A stretch of DNA of 33,974 nucleotides from contig JAGBPE010000158.1 in the NCBI GenBank assembly GCA_017633495.1, positions 1 through 33,974 on the forward strand. Reading direction: 5' to 3'. The notes beneath the pieces were generated by a model. It was not told the origin of the DNA and did no database searches. It worked only from the letters and a program-made list of their open reading frames with translations. This DNA comes from Bacteroidales bacterium. Lineage in GTDB: Bacteria; Bacteroidota; Bacteroidia; Bacteroidales; WCHB1-69. The translations under genes were made by a program, and so were the position numbers. Below are positions 22,818 through 32,600 of the stretch, piece after piece. Each line of letters starts with the position of its first letter. The stretch's first letter is position 1.

Positions 22818-24878
22818 ATGAAGGCCCAAATCAGCAAACAAGATTTTGCTCGAAAAGAGCTCATAAAGATATTCATCGCCATTTTTGTACTACTGGTGGG
22901 CAGTGTCATCTACTATTTCTACATCAGGAAAGATGCGTTGCACTCTGCAGAGAAACGGGCCGAACTTACTTTGAAAAATACTGAAAGGATGATTCTCATC
23001 CGCATGGGGAAAATCGAAACCACTGTAAATGCGACACGTCCTATGGTGGAATATGCTCTTGATGACCCCGATGCGATGTTCGACATCACTCGCCATATTG
23101 CAGAATCCAGTTCTCGTATTATGGGTGCAGGCATCGCTTTCAAAGCTGATTACTATCCTGAAAAAGGGCACTGGTATGAAACTTACGTAGGGTATCATTA
23201 TGGATGTGACACCTTTGTCTCCAAACAGTTGGGTAGCGCTAAACATGATTATCTCCAAATGGATTGGTTCAAGAAAGGATTGATGTCGCCGTCGGGTTTT
23301 TGGAGTGATCCTTATTTCGACAACGCTGGCGGCAAAACATTCCTGGTTTCCTATTGCCTCCCCATCCATGACAGCACAAACGAAGCGGTGGGCGTCATCT
23401 GCACTGATATCACCCTCGACACACTCGCCAGCATCGTCAAAAGTGTTAAACTCTCCCCCCGTAGTTTCTGCACTTTAACCTCCTGCGAAGGTAAGCTGCT
23501 GGTGGGGCCGTCCACCACTCAAAAAATCAGAGGCAAATGCCACGTCTTCTCAGAAAAAATTGAAGGGAAGAACCTGATTCTGACGCTCACGGTTCCAGAC
23601 GCCGAGATGTACAAGCGACTGCGGAAGTCCAGTCTCTTTTTCTTACTCATGGCACTCTCAGGCATTTTCGCGGTGCTCTTTATCTCCTTCCAATCTATGC
23701 AGAACCTTTGGAAACTCAACGAAGTACGCCTAAAGGAGCAGCACATTGAGGACGAACTCGCCATCGCCCGCAACATCCAGCAGTCTCTACTCCCGTCAGA
23801 ACAAACAGTCAAGAGTTCTAAAACAATAAACATCAAAGGGTTACAAATACCGGCGAAGTATGTGGGCGGCGACCTGTTCGACTACTACGTGCGCGACAAC
23901 AAACTCCTTTTCTGCATCGGGGATGTCTCCGGCAAAGGAGTGCCCGCCGCACTTTTGATGGCCATTTCGCACAGTCTGTTCCGCACAATATCCTCTCATA
24001 ACGAGCGTCCTGAGATAATGATGGAGGCCCTCAACAACGCCATCAGCGAAAACAACCCCGACATTATGTTCATCACGATGTTCTTGGGCATCATGGACTT
24101 AACCACGGGAACCATTAGCTATTGCAACGCCGGACATAACCCTCCGATTGTCATTAAGAATGGTCGCGCGGAATATTTAGACACCGAGCCCTCCCTCCTC
24201 TTGGGCGTGGAGCTTTCCGCAAAATACACCGCACACGAGCTGACCTTGGCCCATGGCGACACCCTATTCCTCTACACCGACGGATTGACTGAAGCGGAAA
24301 ACACCGAGCATGAAACCTTTGGGGAAAAGCGGGCTCTGGAAACCGCCGCCCACTTCGGCACGCTCACAGCCGAACAGCAAATAGAGCAGATGCACCAGGC
24401 AGTTGACCAATTCGTCAACAATGCCGAGCAGAGCGACGACCTTACCATGCTCGCCATCCAGTATGTTCATGGCGAGAACAGGCTCGTTATAGAAAACCGC
24501 ATCCAAGAACTCGACAAGTTAGAGCCCTTTTTGAGCCATTTCTTTGAACAGAAAAGCATTGACATGTCGCTGTTGCCACAACTTGACCTCGCATTGGAAG
24601 AGGCGGTCACCAATGTCATCATGTACGCATATCCTGAAGGCGAAACAGGCACTGCAGAACTCACTGTAAACGTGAACAATAAACAAATCTGCTCGACGCT
24701 CACCGACAGCGGCACCCCGTTTAACCCGTTAGAGCAGCAAGAAGACAACCTCGACGTTTCATTGGAGGAACGCAAGATCGGCGGCCTCGGCATCCACCTC
24801 ATCAAAGAGATCATGAGCAAGGTGGAGTATGAGTATGCGAATGGGAGAAATGTGTTGAGGATGACGTATGATGTGTGA
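22818..24878 (+). CDS. Membrane sensor SpoIIE-type phosphatase fused to a HATPase (anti-sigma-type kinase) domain
   Basis: This 686-aa partner-switching regulator carries both opposing activities. TM1 is at about 15-36. A periplasmic sensor (about 37-265) resembles a dCache domain (GFWSDPYFDNAGGKTFLVSYCLPI, VGVICTDITLDTLASIV). TM2 is at about 271-293, followed by a short coiled coil. A PP2C/SpoIIE phosphatase has its metal aspartates in GGDLFDYY (Asp352), GDVSGKG (Asp369) and SDDLTML (540-541). A C-terminal GHKL ATPase has its N-box in EEAVTNVIMYAYP (Asn599), then DSGTPF (Asp630) and GGLGIHL (from 655). Known relatives phosphorylate and dephosphorylate a STAS protein in response to a signal, and a STAS gene follows immediately. 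The start is set by the promoter at 22789-22796. The signal and the output are unknown. Confidence 0.9.
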   Translation: MKAQISKQDFARKELIKIFIAIFVLLVGSVIYYFYIRKDALHSAEKRAELTLKNTERMILIRMGKIETTVNATRPMVEYALDDPDAMFDITRHIAESSSRIMGAGIAFKADYYPEKGHWYETYVGYHYGCDTFVSKQLGSAKHDYLQMDWFKKGLMSPSGFWSDPYFDNAGGKTFLVSYCLPIHDSTNEAVGVICTDITLDTLASIVKSVKLSPRSFCTLTSCEGKLLVGPSTTQKIRGKCHVFSEKIEGKNLILTLTVPDAEMYKRLRKSSLFFLLMALSGIFAVLFISFQSMQNLWKLNEVRLKEQHIEDELAIARNIQQSLLPSEQTVKSSKTINIKGLQIPAKYVGGDLFDYYVRDNKLLFCIGDVSGKGVPAALLMAISHSLFRTISSHNERPEIMMEALNNAISENNPDIMFITMFLGIMDLTTGTISYCNAGHNPPIVIKNGRAEYLDTEPSLLLGVELSAKYTAHELTLAHGDTLFLYTDGLTEAENTEHETFGEKRALETAAHFGTLTAEQQIEQMHQAVDQFVNNAEQSDDLTMLAIQYVHGENRLVIENRIQELDKLEPFLSHFFEQKSIDMSLLPQLDLALEEAVTNVIMYAYPEGETGTAELTVNVNNKQICSTLTDSGTPFNPLEQQEDNLDVSLEERKIGGLGIHLIKEIMSKVEYEYANGRNVLRMTYDV

Positions 24879-24945
24879 CCTGAAACTTGAAACCTGAAAA
24901 GATGAGGAGATGAAAAGATGAGAAGATAATAAGATAAAATATTGA
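24879..24945. repeat. Purine-rich degenerate repeat between phosphatase and STAS genes
   Basis: The 71-base spacer has repeated CTGAAAC/TTGAAAC units followed by GATGAGAAGAT-like units. It looks like the same kind of low-complexity spacer as at other junctions but with a different motif. No promoter box was seen in it. Confidence 0.5.
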
Positions 24946-24949
24946 AAAT

Positions 24950-25252
24950 ATGGAAATTACAATTACCGAATCAGGCAATCAAATCATTGCCACATTTGAC
25001 GGACGGTTGGACACCGTGGCCGCGCAACAGATTGAAGAGACCATCACCCCGCTGCTGGAACATGCGGACCAAACCATCATCCTCGATTGCGAGAAGATGC
25101 CGTTTATCAGCAGTTCCGGACTGCGCATTTTCCTCAAGATCCGCAAGGAAGTCTCTGCCAAAGGCGGCAAAATGCAATTGAAGAATGTCTGCCCCGACGT
25201 CATGCAGGTCTTCAAGATGACAAAACTGGACGGCATCTTCGAAATCCTGTAA
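24950..25252 (+). CDS. STAS-domain anti-sigma factor antagonist (RsbV/SpoIIAA-like)
   Basis: This 100-aa cytoplasmic STAS protein has the family length and order: MEITITESGNQIIATFDGRLDT at the N-terminus and the conserved switch loop FISSSGLRIFLKI (52-64). The Ser just before Gly57 (Ser56) matches the residue phosphorylated in SpoIIAA. The usual Asp of DSSG is Ser54 here. In known systems the kinase domain phosphorylates this Ser and the SpoIIE phosphatase reverses it; the unphosphorylated form binds a partner. Both activities are in the preceding gene. No sigma factor gene is in the window, so the downstream partner is not known. The next gene starts two bases after its stop. Confidence 0.93.
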   Translation: MEITITESGNQIIATFDGRLDTVAAQQIEETITPLLEHADQTIILDCEKMPFISSSGLRIFLKIRKEVSAKGGKMQLKNVCPDVMQVFKMTKLDGIFEIL

Positions 25253-25254
25253 CG

Positions 25255-26604
25255 ATGAACAAGTTTCATATTAACGCTCCTCGGTGGCTATTCCTGTTAG
25301 TCGCCGTGTGGGCGTATTCTGGATTATGGGCACAGGAAGCGGACAATGAGTTCACGATTAGCACCAAGTTAAACACCCGTGGGGAAATCCGGGTAGGTGG
25401 TTTTGATATCAGCGAAGAGGACGAAAACGAGCGGAGCACCCAATTCATCATGGGACAATATCGGCTCAACTTCGGCTACAAGCGCTCCGACTGGTTGGAG
25501 ATACGCCTCTCCCCGCAATTCTCCGGCGTTTGGGGACAGGCTGGCGGCACTTTGAGCCTTTCGGAAGGTTGGCTGTTGATGAAGCATAACAAATCTGGCA
25601 TCTTTGGCAAAATCGGCCGTCAGTGTTTTGAATATGACGACGAGCGTATTTTGGGTTATGATGACTGGACGATGACCGCGCCCACCCACGACGCACTGAA
25701 ATTCGGTTATGAAGGCCACGGACACAAAGTGCATTTGCTCCTCGCATATAACCAAAACGCCGAAAACATCTCCACCGGCCTCAACTACTATTCCGGCGGA
25801 ATTCAGCCCTACAAGACAATGCAAACGCTTTGGTATCACTACAATACTCCAAAGAATTTCTTCGGAATCTCACTGATCGGCATGAATATAGGGATGCAGA
25901 GTAAGAATAGTCAATATCCAGATAAGACATACTACCAGCAGTTGGTCGGAACATACGTGACGTTGAATCCCAGCATCGTCTCGTTGGAAGGTTCCTTCTA
26001 CTACCAGATGGGTAAAGAGGAAAAAGGCATACCATTGAATGCGTTCATAGGAAGTGCGAAAATCAAAGTCACCCCCAGCGAGATGTACAACCTCTATGCC
26101 GGTTATGATTATTTGAGTGGTGACAATTTCCCTGTTCCAGTTAATGGTGGTTTCGGTCTCATTTTCCATAAAGAGGCCCGGGGTTTCTCCTCCTTGTTCG
26201 GATCCCATCACCAATTCTATGGCGCCATGGACTTTTTCTATTTGGACAGCTATGTGAACAACTTCTCCCCGGGCTTGCAAAACCTCTTCGTTGGTGGTAA
26301 TGTCGCGCCAGTTCCCGGATTGAAAATCAACGCAGCTTATCACTTTTACGCCATCTCTGCCGATATTAGCTACCAGCAGGGATATTTGAAGAAAGCCTTG
26401 GGTCATGAGGTTGAACTCAATGTAGGCTATACTTTCGCGAATTTTGTCACTGTGGGGGCCGGCTACACCTACATGCGCGGCACCGAGACGATGGAAATCC
26501 TCCAGCGCGTCTCTGACAAGCGCCGTTTGCACTGGGGTTGGGTGATGCTGTCCGTCAACCCGACGATTTTCACCTACGCATGGAACGATAAAAAGAAACA
26601 ATAG
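25255..26604 (+). CDS. Outer-membrane beta-barrel protein (alginate-export/porin-like)
   Basis: This 449-aa protein has a Sec signal peptide with cleavage likely after SGLWA (about residue 26), giving mature QEADNEF. The mature part alternates polar and aromatic residues in many short strands (YRLNFGYKRSDWLEIRLSPQFSGVWG, NLYAGYDYLSGDNF, VELNVGYTFANFVTVGAGYTYMRG), typical of 14-18 strand barrels, and resembles alginate-export-like barrels. The longer open frame beginning at 25087 overlaps the STAS gene and is rejected; the ATG at 25255, two bases after the STAS stop, precedes the signal peptide. It lies 27 bases before the NRPS start, so it may pass the NRPS product or a related compound. That function is inference. 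Confidence 0.85.
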   Translation: MNKFHINAPRWLFLLVAVWAYSGLWAQEADNEFTISTKLNTRGEIRVGGFDISEEDENERSTQFIMGQYRLNFGYKRSDWLEIRLSPQFSGVWGQAGGTLSLSEGWLLMKHNKSGIFGKIGRQCFEYDDERILGYDDWTMTAPTHDALKFGYEGHGHKVHLLLAYNQNAENISTGLNYYSGGIQPYKTMQTLWYHYNTPKNFFGISLIGMNIGMQSKNSQYPDKTYYQQLVGTYVTLNPSIVSLEGSFYYQMGKEEKGIPLNAFIGSAKIKVTPSEMYNLYAGYDYLSGDNFPVPVNGGFGLIFHKEARGFSSLFGSHHQFYGAMDFFYLDSYVNNFSPGLQNLFVGGNVAPVPGLKINAAYHFYAISADISYQQGYLKKALGHEVELNVGYTFANFVTVGAGYTYMRGTETMEILQRVSDKRRLHWGWVMLSVNPTIFTYAWNDKKKQ

Positions 26605-26631
26605 CATAAACAGAAAAAAAAATCACCTAAT

Positions 26632-29600
26632 ATGAAAAAAACAGCTCCTCTATCCAAATCACAATATGGCGTCTATGCGGAATGCGTAGGCCATGAAAAT
26701 GAGGTTTACTATAACCTCCCGTTTCTCTTTGTCTTTGACGGCAGTCTCGATGCCGACCGCTTGTGTCGTGCTATTGAGACGACGATAAAGGCCCACCCCA
26801 CATTTTTCACCCGACTTGGGGTGAATGACGATGGAGAACCTTTCCAAAGCCTTGATTTGGAGAAGGAGGAGTTCAGTCTCACAGTCGAACCAGTTACAGA
26901 TATTGAGGCTGAGAAACAGAAATTCATCGTGCCGTACGAGCTCTATGGCGGCAGATTGTTTCATACCAAACTGCTGCGCGATGCAGAGCACATCTATTGG
27001 CTCTTCGACATGCACCATATCATCAGCGACGGCACATCGTACAACATTATCATCAGCGATGTGGAGACGGCTTACAATGGCGGCACACTCGCTCCCGAGG
27101 AGATGACGATGCAGGAATTTGCCCTTGCCGAAGCCGAGAAGCGCAAAACGCCCGCTTTCGAGGAGGGCAAACAGTGGTACGCCCAAAACTTCGACTGCGG
27201 CGACACCTTCACCCAACTGCTCCCCGACCTTGAAATCCCCGAACGCACAGACTCCCATAGAGTTCGCATTCTCGGTACCGACATGGATCGGGTGGATGCC
27301 TTCTGCAAGACCCATAACATCAAAAAAAGCACACTTTTCACAGCAGCCTACTCTTTCCTGTTGGCCAAATACAACAACGAACAGGAGGCGCTGTTCACCA
27401 CGGTTTACAACGGCCGTACCGAACCTAAGTTCCATCATTCCGTTGGTATGACGGTGAAGACACTGCCCGTTTACGCCAAGTTCACGGAAGAGACCACCGT
27501 ATTGGACTTTCTGAACGCCGGACAGGAACAGATGACCGGCTGCCGCAAGCACGACCTCTATGCCTACACCGACCTGATGGCCGACCTCAACCTGCAAACC
27601 AACTCCATTTTCGTATGGCACGGACTCTTGCTGGATTACACCGAATTGATGGGCAAACCTATGCAAGCTATACAGCTCTGCAACAACACCCTGGAAGTGT
27701 CGTTTTATCTGATGGCCTACTATGTCGGCAAACAATATCATATCCGGGCGGAATACAAATCCAACGAATACTCTGAGACGCTGATCGACCAATTCATGGA
27801 GAGCTACGAGGCCACTTTGGAAGGCTTCCTAAGCCAAACCTATCTGCGCGACATCGACATCACCACCAAGAGCCAATGCGCTTTGCTTGACACTTTCAAC
27901 CAGACCGACAAGGAGTTGGATATGAACGCTACCGTCGTTTCCAAATTCCGTGAGCAGGTGGCGAAGACCCCTGACAATATCGCGGTGGTCTATCAAGAGA
28001 AGCGTTTTACCTACCGTGAATTGGATGAGATTACCGACCGCATTGCCGCATACGTTCATGGAAAAGGTCTTCACGAAGAGGATGTGGTCTCTGTGTTGAT
28101 TCCGCGTTGCGAATGGATGCCCATCGTCTCTATGGGCGTATTGAAGGCCGGTTGCGCTTACCAGCCTCTTGATCCGACCTACCCTTCGGAGCGTCTCAAC
28201 TTCATGATGCAAGACGCCTCCGCCAAACTGCTCATCGCCGACCCGGAACTGCGCGGAATCGTGGATCAATACACGGGTGATGTGCTGTTCACCAACGACA
28301 TCATGACATTGGACCCCGTAGAGACGATGTGCACATCGTCTCTACAACAACCGAAACCGTCATCCCTCTTCATCATGCTCTACACCTCCGGCACAACGGG
28401 TACACCCAAAGGCTGTCAGTTAGAGCATCGTAACATTGTCACGTTTTGTGAGTGGTATCACCACCGGTTTGGCCTCACCTCTGGCTGCAAAATTACCGCC
28501 TACGCCAGCTATGGTTTCGATGCCAATATGATGGAAACCTATCCTGCACTCACTTGCGGTGCCACCATTTACATTATCCCTGAAGAGCTGCGCTTGGATA
28601 TGATAGCCTTGAATGACTATTTTGAGCAAGAGCAGATCACCCACGGATTCATGACCACGCAGGTGGCCTACCAGTTTGCCACTTCCATCGAGAACCACTG
28701 CCTGCGCTATTTGCTGACTGGCGGTGAGAAATTGGCACCGCTGACTCCGCCCACGAACTACACGCTGGTGAACCTCTACGGTCCGACAGAAAGCACCGTA
28801 TGTATCACATCCTTCGACGTGACGAAGCCCATGAAGGACATTCCGATTGGCTCGGCATTGGACAATACCAAGCTTTATATTGTCGATAAAGCGGGCCACC
28901 GTCTGCCTGTGGGTGCGGCAGGTGAACTTTGGGTCGCCGGACCGCAAGTGAGCCGCGGCTACCTCAACCGTCCCGAGAAGACCGCAGAGGTCTATATCGC
29001 CAACCCCTTCGATTCTAACGACAAATACGCGCACATCTACCGCACCGGCGACATTGTGCGCTATCTCCCCGATGGCAATATCCAGTTTGTGGGCCGTAAA
29101 GATGGACAGGTGAAGATCCGCGGTTTCCGCATCGAACTCAAGGAGGTTGAGGGTGTCATCCTTCAATTCCCTGGCATCAAAGATGCTACGGTGCAAGCTT
29201 TCGACGAAGAGGGCGGCGGCAAGTTCATTGCAGCCTATATCGTGGCAGATGAGCAGATTGACATCGAAGCTTTGAACAATTTCATTCTGGATGAGAAACC
29301 GCCTTATATGGTGCCCGCCGTGACGATGCAGATCGACCGCATCCCGCTCAACCAGAACCAGAAAGTGAACAAGAAAGCCCTTCCGAAACCAGAAAAGAAA
29401 GCGTCTGAAGCTGTTGTGGAGAGCAACGTGCCGATGAACCTGTTGGAGCAGGAAATCCACGACATCATCGCCAAAATTATCAACACCGAAGAGTTTGGCG
29501 TGACGACAGTGTTGGGTTATGTCGGCCTGACCTCCATCATGGCCATCAAATTAGCTATCCAAATCAACAAGCGTTTCGGGATCACCCTCGACTCGAAATC

Positions 29601-32600
29601 ACTCTCCAAGACGGGCACTTTGCAAAGCATTGAAAACGAGATATTAGACCATCTCCTCAACGCTCCTGCTCCTGTCCAGGCTGCTTCGAATCCCGATGAT
29701 GCTCCATCTCAACCCAAGAACGCTCCGTTGTCCTACGCACAGATGGGCGTCTATGTGGACTGTATGAAACAGCCCACCGCAACGGTATACAACATTCCTA
29801 CGCTCATCCGTTTCCCCAAAGGCACCGATGTGCAACTGCTTGAAAAGTCCATCGAAACCCTCATCAAGGCGCACCCACAGTTCTTTGTGCATTTTGATAG
29901 CGAAGGTGGCGAAATTGTGCAAATTGTTGACACTAATCAACCTCTCGCCCTCACAAAGAGTCAGTTGAGCGAAGCGGAACTGGAGAAATACAAAGTCGAG
30001 TTCGTGAAACCGTTCAATTTGAGACAAGGACCGCTGTACCGTATGGAAATCGTCACCACAGAGCAAAATGTCTGTCTCTTGGCTGATGTGCATCACCTGA
30101 TTTTCGACGGCGGTTCCCTCGACCTGTTCCTGAATCAGTTGTGCGACTTGATGAACGGCAAAGAAATCGAGACCGAAGCCATCAGCTATGCCGGTTTCGT
30201 CGCTGATGAAAAAGCGGCCGAAGGGACACCGAGTTACATCGAAGCTAAGAACTTCTTCAATGAACGTTTGGGCAATGTGGAAGGGGTCACCGAAATACCT
30301 ACCGACTTGACCAATCCATTGGAGCAAGGCACCGTCAGCGAGACCTTCTGCAAGATGGACTTCAACGCAATGGAGGAATTCTGCAGAAAGAACAACCTCT
30401 CGCCTGCGCACCTTACCTTGGCAGCGGTGTTCTATGCCCTCTCCCGTTTCACCAACAATGAGCAGATCTGCATCACCACCATCAGCAACGGCCGTTCCGA
30501 CTTGCGCATCAGCAACACGACGGGTATGTTCGTCAACACATTGGCCTTGAGTGCCCAACTTGGCGATCAAAAGGTGATGGACTTCTTGAAGGAGACCAGT
30601 CAAAACTTTGACGAGACTTTGACCCACGAGAAGTATCCTTTCGCGCAGATTGCTGCCGACTACGACTTGTCGGCCGAAATCCTGTTCGCCTATCAAATGG
30701 GAGTGATCAACCAATATGTAGTCAATGGCCAAAAACTTGATATAGAGTCTCTTGAACTGGATACACCGAAGTTCCGTATCGCCTTCTACATTCAAGAGAA
30801 GGATGGCGTTCCGGGTGTGGTGGTCGAATACGACAACGGTCGTTACAGCCGCGAGCTGATGCAAAGTCTGGCGCAATCGGTATGCAATGCAGCCAAGGCT
30901 TTCGTTAACCATCCTGAAATGGCGTTGCAGCAGGTTTCTTTGCTGGATGCCGGACAAACCGCTTTGCTCGACAGTTTCAACCAGACCGATGTGCCCTACG
31001 ATGACACGCAGACCATCGTTTCGTTGTTCCGCCGTCAAGCGCAACTGACCCCCGACAACATGGCTGTGGTCTATCACGACAACAAATACACCTATCGCGA
31101 GGTGGATGATATCACGGAGCGCATAGCAGGATATATTGTCTCGCAAGGTCTTGGAATCGAAGACGTTGTCTCTATCCTCATTCCGCGTTGCGAGTGGATG
31201 CCTATCGCTGCTCTCGGTGTACTGAAAGCCGGTTGCGCTTACCAACCCCTCGACCCAAGTTATCCCGCCGAGCGTCTGAATTTCATGATTCAGGATGCGT
31301 CCGCCAAAATGCTCATCGCCGATGAGGAACTGCGTCCTATTGTGAATGAATATCAAGGCAAGGTTTTGTTGACAAAGGATATTACCACATTGCCGGCTGT
31401 AGAGACGATGTGCACATCGTCTCTACCGACCCCCTCTTCCCTCTTCATCCTGCTCTACACCTCTGGTTCCACGGGCACGCCTAAAGGCTGCCAGTTGGAG
31501 CATCGTAATTTGGTGGCTTTCTGCCATTGGTATCAACGCCGTTTCGAGCTCAAGGCCGAGCACCATGTCTCTTGCTACGCCAGCTACGGATTCGACTGCT
31601 GCATGATGGATATGTATCCGGCGCTGACCTGCGGTGCCTGCGTCTATATCATTGGCGATGACATCCGTCTGACCCTGCCCGATGTGAACACCTATTTCAA
31701 CGAAAACCACATCACCCACTCGTTTATGACCACGCAGGTGGCCTACCAGTTTGCTACCAATATGGACAACCATTCGCTGTTGCATTTGATTGCGGCGGGT
31801 GAAAAGTTGGCTTCGCTGACGCCTCCGAAGAATTTCAAACTGCACAATGGTTACGGCCCCACGGAGGGCACTATCCTTATCACAGAGTATGAGGTTGACG
31901 AGGAGCTCAAGGATATTCCGGTGGGCAAACCGCTCGACAATTCACGCCTATATGTCGTTGACAAACAGTTTAACCGTCTGCCGCAAGGGGCGTTGGGTGA
32001 ACTGTGGATCAGCGGTGCTCACGTCACCAGAAGTTACCTTAACCGTCCGGAGAAAACCGCCGAGGTCTATATCCAGAATCCGTTCAGCGATGATCCGAAA
32101 TTCTCCCGTATCTATCGCACCGGCGACATTGTGCGCTACCTCCCCGACGGCAATATCCAGTTTGTGGGACGTAGGGACGGTCAGGTGAAAATCCGTGGCT
32201 TCCGTATCGAACTCAAGGAGGTGGAAGCCGTGATTCGCCAATTCCCGGGCATCAAGGATGCTACCGTGCAAGCCTTTGAATATGAGAACGGAGGAAAGTT
32301 CATCGCTGCCTATATCGTCGGTGACGAAAAGATCGACATCAAAGCCCTCAACGCCTTCATCGGCGAGCGGAAACCTCCCTATATGATTCCTGCCTCCACG
32401 ATGCAGATCGACAGCATCCCGCTGAACCAGAACCAGAAGGTGAACCGCAAAGCGCTGCCTACGCCCGTTATGCAGGCATCTGACCGCGAATACGTGGCAC
32501 CGGCCAACGACACGGAAGCGCTCTTCTGCCGCATCTTCAGCGAGATTCTTGCGATGGACAAGATCGGCGTCAACGACAGCTTCTTTGAATTAGGCGGCAC

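Noticed and set aside
25087..25254. N-terminal extension of the barrel protein overlapping the STAS gene
   Set aside because: The extension is the STAS gene read out of frame, and a proper signal peptide begins at the ATG at 25255.
28318..28345. Internal intrinsic terminator or attenuator in the NRPS gene
   Set aside because: The palindrome has no following T run on either strand, and the open frame continues unbroken through both copies.
29644..31356. 570-codon open frame on the minus strand within the NRPS gene
   Set aside because: It is the antisense shadow of the C2/A2 coding region. It has no recognisable motif and no promoter, and the + strand frame shows clear NRPS motifs throughout.
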